Numbered from the stretch's first letter, positions 46,287-57,186 are shown. The stretch is DNA of 64,000 nucleotides from Marchantia polymorpha subsp. ruderalis (GCA_037833965.1 AP031352.1:24842501-24906500), one strand, 5' to 3'. Notes: a model not told the origin generated them from the letters alone. Made by a program: numbers and translations.

Positions 46287-46672
46287 GCACTAGAACAAAT
46301 AAAGTTTACTTACAATAGTGATACATATTTCTGTTTCTGATTTAAACCCTCACTCTTCCAGACCTAAACTAACAGCTGTGTCATCTGAAGTCTTTTCTCT
46401 CATTTATAAAACATTTGATGTCGATCGCTTTATCAAACTAAAAGCCTCACCTTTGTAAATGAAACAAACAATTATTCCAATTAGTTTGTGCATTCATATA
46501 TGGATAGTGATAATAGTATTGATGTTGAACTCGAAGTGATTGAATTTTCTTCAAAAATGAGAGACAAATGGTTTGGAGTCCGAAGAACTGAAGCTTGTAT
46601 TATCTCTCTCTACTGCTTGCATGATTTACTAGATGTATCTATTTTCTTCCACTTTTAAATCCAATGATGACG
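46287..46672. repeat. Dispersed duplicate, left half (matches 34890-35290)
   Basis: Collinear match from ACTAGAACAAATAAAGTTT to ATTTTCTTCCACTTTTAAAT, including TGGTTTGGAGTCCGAAGAAC, which is identical in both places. Confidence 0.8.
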
Positions 46673-46797
46673 TCCCGCCCTCCTGCTGCTACTGATCCGC
46701 CGTCCTGCTGCTGCTGACGTCCCGCCGTCCTGTTGCTGCTGCTGTCCCATCCTCCTGCTGCTGCTGATATCCCCGTCCTGATGCCGCTGTCTTGTCT
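46672..46797. repeat. GC-rich minisatellite at the left edge of the 2.4-kb insertion
   Basis: GACGTCCCGCCCTCCTGCTG repeats with small changes. It starts exactly where similarity to 34890-35290 stops. Confidence 0.75.
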
Positions 46798-47190
46798 GCG
46801 AATTAGTTTGTTGAAGGAAAGAGTTTAGGTTTGTACCCGAGTACAGCTTTGGAGGCTTTGGGGACAGGGAGCCCTCTCTGGACGCAGTTGTTTTGTGGTG
46901 GTGGGAGTTTCATAATATCTCCCACAGGCAACTTAATTGCTGGCTCAAATCATGAAGGTGATACACTTCTTGTTGCAAATTTAGGTGAGTGATGGAACTG
47001 TGTAGTTGACTTGTTGGTAAGCCGACATGTGTGTCGATTGTTTGTGAAATCTGAAGCAATTGTTTGAAGCTAAGTACAGTTCAGTTTGCACATTGAGTTT
47101 ATTACTAGACAGAGTCCGTAAGTGTTTTTCAAGCTGATTTTTATAGCATATATGAGTAGGAGTTCCATCCTGTTGTTGGTCATAATTTTG
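46798..47190 (+). repeat. Amplified unit 5, partial and more diverged
   Basis: It starts within exon c (CTGCGAATTAGTTTG, with the shared TAG at 46804-46806), runs through its donor at 46985 and about 200 bases of intron, then jumps to TTCCATCCTGTTGTTGGTCA. It lies in the 2.4-kb insertion described under the split repeat. Confidence 0.75.
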
Positions 47191-47471
47191 TATTGGTATT
47201 TGTCTCCCAACACTAGAATTTACAGCATAAGTTTGGTCTCGATTAGCATCTTAAATATTCATGGAATGATTATTTGGTACTTATCTAGCACGAAAGTTGC
47301 ACTTTTTAATACTAGTACTCGAATTTCGAATCAAAGAAAAAATTATTGCACTGTTTTTGTCTCTTTTCGGAACTTACAGCTGAAGTGAGGTAGCGATTTA
47401 CAGCTAAGATTTGCCTGAAAAGATTATTATCAATTTATGTAGCACTCAATTCGAACTTTAGAATTTTGTAA

Positions 47472-47680
47472 TACAATACTCGCATTTCGCGAAAAATATT
47501 GGGATGAAGTGATGTTCGCGGTTGTCCCGGTCGCGGTTATCACTTGCCTCATGTCACCTGACCCGAGGGATGTAATATATCCGGGGAATGACCACCGGAG
47601 TGAACCCGGATTTGAACACAGGATAATTCCCAAAGTGTCACTCGTTTCATTGGGCCAGAATAGCTTTTTGTCCATGAACC
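47472..47680 (-). mobile_element. tRNA-derived SINE, diverged independent copy
   Basis: It shares the head (TGGCCCAATGA, CACTTTGGGAAT, TGTTCAAATCCGG) and the body end (GCGAGTATTG) with the unit copies but differs at many positions. Its flanks do not match the unit flanks. It is therefore probably a separate insertion, which supports a mobile family rather than a single amplified sequence. Confidence 0.65.
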
Positions 47681-48620
47681 ATATCAGCTAGAAATTTAGG
47701 ATTCCTGACAAGAGAAGAACTCAAACACTTTCACCTTGTGGAAAGCTCCAAATTAAATTTGCAGATCAAAGCTTACACCCGGAAACTCGCATGAGGCAAA
47801 TGTCACTCTTTAGCGACATTGCTTGTTACAGTGGGACCAAACTTTAAACTTCATTCTTCCTAGAACGTCTTGACGTTTTCATCACCATTTGATCAACTTT
47901 GCGTTTTGTCTTTATAAAATTGACCTTTTGAAAAGAGTTCATACAACAGAGGTACTCCTCTCTTTAAGACAAGCCAGAACTGTTTTTCTCCTTATCTTCT
48001 TCCCGTAGTACGTTCTACACCCGTGAGTGTGGATGTTTTGGTCCTTTGACCTGAACATAGTCCACATTTGTGCTGTCCTGGAAAATATTTCCTCACTCAC
48101 TGCTTTAGCCGTGGTTAAACTTATGATGTGCCAGATGTTAGCCTAATTTAAAAGGCAGAAATGAACTCAATAGAAGCGACGCGAAGACAGACGGAGTTCC
48201 AATCAAGGGTCCTACACTTATAGGAGATTCCCAAGAAGGAGCTCGAGAAACACAAATAAGCTTAGAGGTAAGTAGTTCTTGTATTCGTGTTCCCTGGTGG
48301 GATTAATGAAAGTGTCTAAATATAGCACAGTTAGAGCTCTCGATTAAAATACCTTCTTATTTTTTCCTCTTACAAAGTAGCACCTTACGTATGAAATCTT
48401 TGAGCAGGGCCTCTGAGTCTTGTTTCAGATTTTCAGCCAATTGTATAATGAAGTTAGACTTGAATCTTTTTTTTATGGGCTCTACACCCCCATCCTGCAA
48501 TATCTGCTCCCGGGTTTCGATACATCACTAACTAATAGTAACAATGATAAAAAGCAAACTGTTTGCCATGATGTATTCACGAAGGATCGGGGATGGAGCC
48601 TCTTGGACAGAAAATTATTA

Positions 48621-48832
48621 CCCAATATTCGCAATTTGGGAAAAAGATGGAATGAGGTGAAGTCCGCAGCGCCTCAGCTGGTGAAGAGACAGAGGCGATA
48701 TCACTTCACTAACATCACCTGATATCAGGGATTTAATATCGCCTGTCCCTCCCCACCAGCCGAAGGGATCCGGATTTGAACTCAGTACCTCCAGTTCCCG
48801 AAGTGTCACCCTTTCCATTGGGCCACAATCAC
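48621..48832 (-). mobile_element. tRNA-derived SINE, copy in unit 6
   Basis: Close to the unit 3 copy, with A box TGGCCCAATGG and B box GAGTTCAAATCC, and with unit-type flanks on both sides. Confidence 0.7.
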
Positions 48833-48894
48833 TTGGTGTCCAGGAAACAAATCAGTTCGAAATTTATGATCTTAATGTTCTCACTGAATAACTC

Positions 48895-49095
48895 CTGCTG
48901 TACCGCCCTCCTGCTGATCCGCCCTCCTGCTACTGAAGTATCGCCTCCTGCCGCTGTCGCTGTACCGCCCTGCTGTAACGCCCTCCTGCTGCTGTTGTTG
49001 TTGTCCCGCCCTCCTCTTGCTGTACCGCCCTTCTGCTGCTGATGTCCCGCTCTCCTGCTGCCGCTGTTGTTCTTTCGCCCTGCTGCTGTCTGCGA
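48895..49095. repeat. GC-rich minisatellite at the right edge of the 2.4-kb insertion
   Basis: CTGTACCGCCCTCCTGCTG variants run up to about 49095, immediately before similarity to 35300-35440 resumes. Confidence 0.75.
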
Positions 49096-49102
49096 ACTTT
49101 CT

Positions 49103-49240
49103 ACTTTAGTGTTCAAAGTAATGACAAACGTACAAGTCCTTCAGCAGATTGTCTAATATCTTGACATGCATTTCTCCGATGGGTAATTCGATTGAGTATT
49201 AGAAGAAGTAGAAGAATTTGTTATATCAGTCAATGGAGGT
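49103..49240. repeat. Dispersed duplicate, right half (matches 35300-35445)
   Basis: Collinear match from CTTTAGTGTTCAAAGTAATG to TTGTTATATCAGTCAATG. It continues the left half after a 2.4-kb interruption. Confidence 0.8.
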
Positions 49241-50049
49241 TTAGTTCGGAGGTTTTATATCTGGCAATTAATGTTTAGTTTTATGTAATATGTGCCTCCT
49301 TAACCAAATTTGTTGTCATCAAAATCCCGAAGGATATTTAACATTACGACGTCGTTAGGTTTGTCGTAAAAGAGTGTACATTTTTTTATCTACTCTTTCA
49401 AGATTATAATCGTGAATTTTCCAAGTAAATCACACTGTAGGGCGGGCGTATATCCTTTTTTCCCTATATGTGAAAATGATGACGATGTGGGCCGCTCTCT
49501 GTAACACAATATCCATTTCCGTTGGTGGGCTTCCGTTTTGGACTTATGAGTAGCTTGAATATGAAGCTAATGATTGCAAGAGTTACTTCTATGCAATGAT
49601 ATTCCCAAGTTGATTTCGAATTTTGTTTTGAAACTACAAACTTTCAAGTCGCGAAGGGATTGCAAGAGTGGGTCATACTCTTGCAGTCCATTTGTGACTT
49701 TTGATGTAGAAAACTCGGAATTTTGTAAGTTCCACGACGAAATATTTGACTTAGGTGAAGGAAAACAACGGCAATGTGCTAGATGCAATGCCCTTCTATC
49801 GGTATGAGCATGTCATCTAGCACATTAGTAGACAAATGAACCTATGAGTTAAGGCTTTGATTGGATTCTGGATGGATTGTAAATGGATGATCGGTGTAGT
49901 GTTATTATTAGCAACAAAAGGATATGACTTCCAGAAAGCAGTTGAGTATCAACCGTAAGGTCTCAAAAAATTAAGGTTACTTCTGATAGTATAAAACTGG
50001 AAGGGTGTGAAGATCCAGAGGTTTTGATTTTTGCTTTCCTTTATTGCAG
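49241..50049. other. Remaining intron-like sequence before the nitrilase terminal exon
   Basis: Unique AT-rich sequence. A 77-residue frame at 49574-49807 ends in CARCNALL but matches no family I know and is probably chance. Confidence 0.35.
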
Positions 50050-50177
50050 ATCTTGGTGAAGTTGTGAAGGCTTAATCCGACTTTGACGTTGTAGGTCACT
50101 ACTCCAGGCCAGACGTTTTCAGTCTCGTCGTCAGAGTTGTGCCTTCTCTTCTGACATTAGCATCAGGTGGGATCTAA
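50050..50177 (+). pseudogene. Nitrilase terminal exon
   Basis: An acceptor TTATTGCAG is followed, in the phase left by exon c, by LGEVVKA, a TAA codon, then SDFDVVGHYSRPDVFSLVVR and a stop at 50175-50177. DFDVVGHYSRPDV is the hallmark C-terminal segment of plant nitrilases. It is single-copy and lies about 11 kb from the first exon c, which shows that the amplified array grew inside the gene. Confidence 0.9.
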
Positions 50178-50912
50178 TGTAACGTCGAGCTCTGTGAATA
50201 TGAAACCTTATGTTTTTTGACTTTTCATTTTTTTGTCACGTTCTACTTACGAATCCTGATAGTAAACATGCCATTGTAAGCTAGTTCTAGACTTTCAAAT
50301 ATTATTCGTGTAGTTTCATGTTCCGTTGTTTTCATGTCTTTCACAACCAATTCAAATTTTCTGTAATGGTTACCGATGTAGAATGACTCATATATTTTAG
50401 GGGAAGTAATGCAGAAGTAGAGACTGCCACTCTGCAACCCATTAATCAGTAATTTACTGGAAGGACAATCAATTGGTCCTGAATTTGAGTCTAAGGTTTG
50501 CCCCTGTCACAGTATCACGTCTCACCCGTCTTGATTTCAGGAAGACCGGCAACGTGTTTTTTCTGGGATGTAGTTGAACACTAATACATAATCATCAAGT
50601 AAACTTCATGAACTGGTAGTTGTTCAAGGCAGTTTGTGTCCCCATTACCCATAGTTTACTTTACTGACATTTTCATATATTGGGAGGGTTACGGAGAGCG
50701 AAGAAGTTAGGGTCGTCAAGGCACATTCGCACATTTGGCGCTTAAGCATACCAAAGTAGCCTAACACTCAAGTCGTACATTTGGGAAAATCTCAGTGCGT
50801 GCTCGGGAAAGTCCCAACATAGCAATCTAAGAAAGCGCCGTATTATCTAACTCCGTTTGTAGTAGGTTTCCTGGGGTATTAGTGCCATCTTTGACGTGGA
50901 CGGGAAGAACGT
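50178..50912. other. Downstream flank of the nitrilase locus
   Basis: No motif-bearing ORF was seen. It may contain the former 3' UTR and polyadenylation region. Confidence 0.35.
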
Positions 50913-50960
50913 ATGAAGTTTTAGTATCTCAAGGCGTGCCTTGAGATACTAAAACTTCAT
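50913..50960. repeat. Perfect 48-bp palindrome (23-bp arms, 2-bp loop)
   Basis: The left arm 50913-50935 (ATGAAGTTTTAGTATCTC...) is an exact reverse complement of the right arm 50938-50960, with GT between them. The flanks GGAAGAACGT and GTTCACTTCTG can extend the pairing imperfectly. Confidence 0.95.
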
Positions 50961-51011
50961 GTTCACTTCTGTTCATCAGTTATGATGAGTCTTTTACAGA
51001 TTGCAAAAGAC

Positions 51012-51038
51012 ACCATCTTCTAACTCAAAAGAAGGTGT
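51012..51038. repeat. Small imperfect hairpin
   Basis: CACCATCTTCT and AGAAGGTG are complementary apart from a two-base bulge, with an AACTCAAA loop. It lies between the two stronger inverted repeats. Confidence 0.55.
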
Positions 51039-51062
51039 GAGATCAATGAGTGACATGGAACC

Positions 51063-51093
51063 ACATTATCCCTGTAGATAACAGGGATAATGT
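51063..51093. repeat. Perfect 13-bp inverted repeat with a 5-bp loop
   Basis: ACATTATCCCTGT and ACAGGGATAATGT flank AGATA. A second near-perfect stem-loop within 105 bases of the 48-bp palindrome. Confidence 0.95.
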
Positions 51094-53323
51094 TTTAGTC
51101 TTAAACGATGGGTCATGGTTCGTTCTTTTGCAGTTTTTGTTATGATTTTTTCGATACTTACTAGTAGTGGAAGAGTTTTGAATACTTTACAGTAAGGTGT
51201 TCAATAAACAAAGTTGATATGGGCAGCGGAGAGTGAGTAGAGAATGTAATAATTTATTGGAAGGTAAGGTATCAAGAGATAGGAAACGTCGAAGGATCAG
51301 AACAGAGCACATATTATTTAATGCTTCCAAAACTGGCACCATTACCAACGTAATGTCCGATATTGAAGTGGACTTTGCGTATATATTTACATTCGTGATT
51401 CCATTAGGGCCTTGCCCCTTTCTACTGGTCACTTTCGTACAAGCTCTTTGTGGTCGTCTGGTCTTGAAACTTTTCTGCTCTATCCGAAAGAACTGATCAT
51501 CTACATTCGAAGCAAGAAACTCCTGATCGTGGCCAGAGGAAAAGGCAGCGGTGCTGCTTGAGAGGTAAAAATCTACTGAATGACGCGTATGGGATATTGA
51601 TGAGAAGTACAAGGACACGGAAGGTATATTACAGTATTTTCCGGTCACGAGCTCGAATGGATGAAAGACTCTTTCCAAGTGGACGTATAGGCCACTTATG
51701 GAACCTGAAGCGCTGGTTTCAATCCCGGAGAGGACGCAAGTGAAGTTAAACTTCAGGACTACTTATTCGTGAAAATTTGAAGTACATTGATAAAAAGTAC
51801 TTGTCAAGTACATTGAAGTACTTGACATTGATAAAAAGAATTGATTCCTACTTTGTAGAGATCCTCTCAGCCACCAGTGAATGACTTTGTTTCGTCTTTA
51901 CCTTTATCTATTCTCAAAGTATGACTGCTCTCGTCGTGTATATATGGCGCACGTCTTACACACGTCACAATTTTGCACTCTACTCTCGTTTTGAGGTTAT
52001 TGTAAAATTTGTTGAAACAGAAAACTGTCTTCGTCCAGAAGTTACAATAGGGTTGATATGATTATGATTATATCTATAAATCAACTCTTCTTATGTTACC
52101 CCCAATATTTTCAAGCATTCTTACTTAGACTTTTATAAGCTTGACTCGAACATCACTTGTAGCCGTAGTGAAACCTACCAAATTTCCTTACCTCAAGTAC
52201 GTAGGACTTAGTATCAGTAGTATCACCGGAGAAGGACAAATCTTCGGAGTAGCCGACGAAGGGGATACTCGTATCTCAATGTTAAGTTTGACACAAGTAG
52301 AAGTTGGGATAACGCAGGAAGTATTGAAGTGTTATGAAGTGTTATGAGTTCGCGTATAGGGTGGTGAATGACGTACATGATTGTATGTGATCTTTACTTT
52401 CTGGGAGATTCGACTCTGCTTGCCATGTGGGTAACATGAGGTGAACATTGTAGTCCAACCGACTACACTACTGCATACATCTTGATCCGATGAGCTTTAA
52501 CTACGTTCCCAGTCACTTCATAATCTGGACCTCAGTCTTAAGCGGAACATGCGGTGTTTAATTTATCCCCCTTGGTACATATATACAACATTTTTAATCA
52601 CTTTGCCTGTCGTCGTGGCGGTCAATACGTCAAACATGTCAGACATAAATCCTTGCAACTAAATCCTTGTTCATGGATGTACTACGTACTTAGACAATGC
52701 AACTTAACATCTGTCTTTGCGTTTGTATGTTGCAGCAATAAATATTGAAACGAGGTGAATAGAATTATGCTGTCTAAAAAACGCATTTCAAAGTGAGAGA
52801 AAAACAAATTACCGTCCTATTTCTAATGCTCTGAGTCGCTTCTAGTCTCCTTCGCAGCAAATTCCCTAGGTGGCTCGCAAATCCACCAAAACTAAATAGA
52901 CATAGGAGAAACTTCAATTTTCAGTTTGTATGCACGGACGAATTTGACACACAACTCAAACTTTGTGTCGAAACTTTCCAGCATGAGCACTTTCCTCTAC
53001 GTAACCTTTCCACATATTCGAAGTTGATAGGAATTTGTTCTTGTCATAGGCCAACTTTGTAGACTACGATTCCATTTATGTAAATTGAGTATCAAACGAA
53101 GTTCTTAGTTTAGACTACTAAGTTTGAGTGTCCTGATACAGCGCGAAGTTGGAGTTATGTTTTCAAGATAACAAGAACGGAGAAAGCTATTCATTTGCAT
53201 TTTAGTAGGTATGATTGTGGCTACTCTCTTCTTCTGTGAGGATATTTATATAAAGACATGATTAAACAGAAGGACATTGTTCAGGAAACAGTTGATTCCA
53301 CACAATCGCTATGAAAACCCACA
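51094..53323. other. No recognised gene
   Basis: The longest frames (51187-51678 minus, 163 residues; 52141-52347 plus, 68 residues) show no known motif or splice context. A 10-bp inverted repeat (TGTCAAGTAC at 51802-51811, GTACTTGACA at 51818-51827) is flanked by two copies of ATTGATAAAAAG. Confidence 0.4.
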
Positions 53324-53425
53324 GCCATGATACTCTTGCTCTCGGTAAGAACAACAGTCTCGAGGAATAGATGAGCCATGATACTCTTGCTCTCGGTAAG
53401 AACAACAGTCTCGAGGAATAGATGA
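53324..53425. repeat. Exact tandem duplication of 51 bp
   Basis: 53324-53374 is repeated without change at 53375-53425 (starting GCCATGATACTCTTGCTCTC). The identity implies a recent event or an assembly artefact. Confidence 0.95.
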
Positions 53426-54699
53426 GCGATGAGTTTAGATAAATGATCAAACTATACTCATGAAACTGGCTGGCCTGACCTGAGGCCCAAAGACACACGG
53501 CCCCCACCCGACCGAACGGTGCTAACGTGTTGGAAGAAAAATCTGAAACCCTCGAAGGTTGTCATCTGCAACTATCACCAGGGAGCTGTATTCGTAGGCT
53601 GTGAGGTAAGGCACTCGTAAGGCTGCACGGCTGGAATCTTTCTTTTCCGCCCAAGCTGTGTCCTCGGAATTCTTCTGGGAAGTACACTTCTGGGCACTTC
53701 TCTCACATGTGACACATCGGATGTCCGCGTGATGTTTCGTTCTGAGTTTCGAGGCTAAACTTTCCACGGCACACCCCAACGCGTTCCGAGAGGCGGGGTG
53801 GCAACAGCGTGCGTAGGTCCACCGCAAGATATGAGCTGCAAAATAATGCGAAAAAATTCCACAGCTTGTACACTTGGCGTGCTCTTTGTTCTTCGGTTGG
53901 GCTATCTTTTCATGCCTTCGTATTTTCCTCTGGAGCAGATTCTTATGGAATAACAAGTATAAGTGTTACGGTGCACATGAATCTCTGCAGGAGCTTCCCT
54001 ATTTCATCACCCGGGAGATATTCATGTGTTCCCTCCGAAACCATGCCTCGTCAAATGTTGACCATGCAGACGCAGACGCAGAAAGTAATGCGTGCGAGTG
54101 AAAATACTTACTACCTTGCTTGAAATCGAACCTTTGTCTGAGAATTGTGAAATGTATTCTTTTTTTCACATCTAAATGAAAGTAAGCTGTTTTTTTTAAT
54201 ATATATAAAACATAATCACATTTAATGAATTTAATGAATTTCTATGAACGAATCCCATGTTTCTGTTCTCCAGCGACTCTATTGTTGAAAGAGACCCTTT
54301 CTCTGGATCTGGCCAGGAAGGAAACATATGATGTAAGTGAGAAGCTTGAAAACACAAAACAGGAGGCCATTATAAGTTGTGAATTGAGGGTGTCGAAAAT
54401 ACTTGCAAGTTGTAACGCTGAGCAGAATGCCATGCACAGACGGCGATCGTGAATTACAACAAGCAGATCTTGGCAATATAAAAAAAAGGGAAATACACAA
54501 ATTCGATCGACAGAAACCGAACCGTGATAGCGCTTAGAAAAGGCCCTCTCTACGGAAGGCGGTGAGAATAAAGGGTTCTCGCAACATCCATTCAGGCGAG
54601 CCATATCTCGACGAAACAAAGGATGATTGATGATCATGATTGATCAAGGCCCGAGCCATAGATTAGTCACATATATAGATGCCCTTAGGTCCTGAAAAG
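53426..54699. other. No recognised gene
   Basis: A 144-residue minus frame at 53522-53956 has scattered cysteines but no regular spacing or known domain. A TATATATAAA segment near 54204 is followed by only a short unassigned frame (54225-54452). Confidence 0.35.
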
Positions 54700-57125
54700 C
54701 GAGAGAGTGAGTGGGAGTTGCCAAACGGGAGCAAAGCGTAACGGAAAAAAACATTCTCGTGCTTCATGATAGTCACTCGGATGAGAACTAAGAGGCACCA
54801 GCGAGCCAAAAGGCAGAAGTGATCCTCGCAGTGGCATCCGTGACAGGGCCGTCGAAATTGGAATTCTGAAACACCAGAGCTGAATTCGCTCGTGATCCTC
54901 GCATGAAGAGCTAGAGGGCATGGAGACGACATCGAGAGAAACGGAAGCCTTGGTCCCGAGGTCCCGAGGTCGGTCGGGTTGGCTGTTGTATGATTTGTCA
55001 GACTCGTCGCGTTCCGCTGTCGTGAGAAGAAGGTGCTGGGCCTCTGGCTAGCCTTGCACGAGGTCACGAGGTCACGGGGTCAAGACGAGAGAGAGTCCAC
55101 GAGACGCACCTTCAGCTGAACGAAGCACTGCCTGCCAGCCAGCCAGCTGCGCATGTGCAGTGAGATAGATATCGGGTTGTGCATGGCCTGGGTGTAACTG
55201 GGCTAGACCCCCAAGTCATCGAGCTGGGCTCTGCAAGTCAAGCGAGCTATGGCCTGGGGACTGGGGCCTGGGGCCTGGGGGCTGGTGGGATGAGAGGGAG
55301 AGGGAGGGGGGCGGGGGCGGCCTAGTCCAGGACTGAATTCGTGCAGGACTGATTCTTGTTAAATCCGATCCGGTGTCTGTGTCGCTGGGAGGCGTTCTCG
55401 TACCACCACACATCGATTCGAAGATTGATGCTGTCAGTCAGAGGAGCATGTGTTCCTTAAATTTGGCGCTTAAATTTTATTTTCTGACACGAGGTCTTGT
55501 CTTGTTTCGAGCGATGGCACGAGAAGCCTAAAGGGGGAAGACGACGAGATGGGGCTGGGGAGTTGTTTTTTGTGCCTATTTTTCTTTAACTCTCATGGCA
55601 CGAGGGCACGAGGGCCTGAGGGCACGAGCAGTATCGGGAGAGGAGACTTTTTCGGGCTCAGGGTGCCCGAGAGTTCAAACCGAACTTCAAACATATGATA
55701 TGGATGGATCCTGGGACATGGCAGTGCGTCCTGAAATTGCATGAGGGCTCCGGTGACAGGGAGCTGGGGTGTTTGAAATTTGAGCTCTACGCTCACACCC
55801 TCGTCACCTCGGCCTAGCTCCTGTCGCCGCCCTTCTCGACCCCGGCCCCGTGCCCGTCGCCTGCCTGGCCGCCCTCCCTGGGGGTGAAGAATTGAAGAGA
55901 TAGATCTATTGGGTGGGTAGGTAGTTGTATGATTGCGGCGTGCAGTGCATATGAACTCCATGTTCGGGGGCTTTTACTCACTCAATCACTCACAATCAGA
56001 GCACCTCGTTTGTTTATATACTATCTATCTATGCGAGGAACAAGAGGAAGATAACGTATGACAAAGTAGCCATGCTGTTCGTCCGTCCTGTCCATCTATC
56101 TAGATGCTATTGATTGTAGGCTCTGAATTATGAGCCCTTCGACTGCAGCTGCAGCACCCGCAGCAGCAGCAGCAGCAGATGTGCAGTGGAGCATGGCCCC
56201 GACCTTTCTAGCCTTCTTTGCCAGGGCCACCCGCACCCGCACCCGTGCGTAGGTCCAGGTCCAGAGGGCTCGGCGATGGACGAGGGAGGTGGGTAGGGAG
56301 CCGGAGGCTGGGCTCGGTGAAGCCCGGATGCATATATTCTCCCCGTCCCGCACCTTTTAAAAATTCTGCTCCTTTCCCGTCCCACATTCTCTTGCCAAGG
56401 TTTTCCTTGGTCGAGAGGATTCTCCCACGCGAGGGGCCTCCAGAGCAGAGCATGGAGCATGGACTTCAAAAGCGGACGCCCTACTGCCTACAGTGGCTCT
56501 ACGAGCTCGTCCAGCCCCTAGAGCCAACAGGTCGTCGCGCTGATGGTGCTGCCGATGCAGCTCCTCCGGAGCTGGAGTCGAAGTCTGGGTCGCTTTGTCC
56601 TGCACCTCATTGATAATTATTGATCGGCTGGCCTCGCGTATTTTGCTTCATGCCATTGGGGTTCGCATGCCTTGTCCGATAGAGATGACCGATTTCGGGC
56701 GAGCGTCGTAGAAGACGAGGGCCTACGGATTTGAATCATGAATAGAATCTGAGTCCAAATTTAGATGCACTCGGACTTTTGGGGGGTGCAGATAATAAGA
56801 CCAGCGCAAGCAACAGCACCCGACACCAACCAGATTGAGGGGGAGAGAGAGCGAGGGAATGGATATGGCCTTTCCCGCTTTACTATACTACTCCATACAC
56901 CATTCTCTACCTTTGTTTGCCCAAGTTCAACTGGCTGCTGCTGCTGCTGCAAGCCTCCATTCCCTCGCATTCCCTCATTTTGTGCCTTTGCCGGTTGGAC
57001 CTTTTTGTTTTCTAGCGTGGAAGCAGCGATGGCCTTTTTATTCATTCAATAGCGTGTTCTTTATTGGTTCGGCCGATCAAGGCATGTTGTAATCCTGGGG
57101 GTCTCGAAAAATGCAAAGCTTCTTC

Positions 57126-57186
57126 GGCACGCCCTCCTCCTCCTCCTCCTCCTGCTGCTGCTGATCCTCCTCCTCCTCCTCCTCGT
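57126..57186. repeat. CTC/CTG trinucleotide array
   Basis: Runs of CTC, then CTG, then CTC again. They explain the poly-Pro and poly-Glu frames on opposite strands, which should not be read as proteins. Confidence 0.9.

Larger units (their letters stand above)
48420..49095 (+). repeat. Amplified unit 6, partial (SINE end)
   Basis: It contains the CAGATTTTCAGCCAAT segment that precedes the SINE in units 1-3, the SINE itself (48621-48832) and a minisatellite tail (48895-49090). It lacks both nitrilase exons. Confidence 0.8.
37803..50177 (+). pseudogene. Nitrilase pseudogene with internally amplified exons
   Basis: Plant nitrilases hydrolyse nitriles such as beta-cyanoalanine to acids. The recognised parts, in order, are exon a (37803-37976), exon b (from 38315), exon c (38783-39069), extra copies of b and c to about 47 kb, and a terminal exon (50050-50177). 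The triad positions are partly readable: E in CPEAF (codon 37865-37867), K in GKHRKIM (near 38447) and C in LICRENR (codon 38560-38562, where the usual W after C is R). Disabling changes include TAA in RTAS*WLIWGFGDGS, frameshifts near 38420 and 38530, TAG in LSAN*FGEG and TAA in VKA*SDFDVVGHY. The amplified unit makes the gap between exon c and the last exon about 11 kb. A functional protein is very unlikely; a chimeric transcript remains possible. Confidence 0.85.

Noticed and set aside
51063..51093. Homing-endonuclease target, because TAACAGGGATAA resembles part of the I-SceI site
   Set aside because: Only part of the site matches and it is explained by the perfect inverted repeat.
51187..51678. 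Minus-strand 163-residue ORF
   Set aside because: No motif, no signal peptide of note and no similarity recognised. Its length is within chance for a 64-kb window.
53522..53956. Minus-strand 144-residue cysteine-containing protein
   Set aside because: The cysteines lack the spacing of any zinc finger or secreted-peptide family I know, and there is no supporting context.
56096..56613. Several overlapping ORFs of 80-131 residues on both strands
   Set aside because: GC-rich sequence lengthens random frames. None has a recognisable domain, and opposite-strand frames of equal length cannot all be real.
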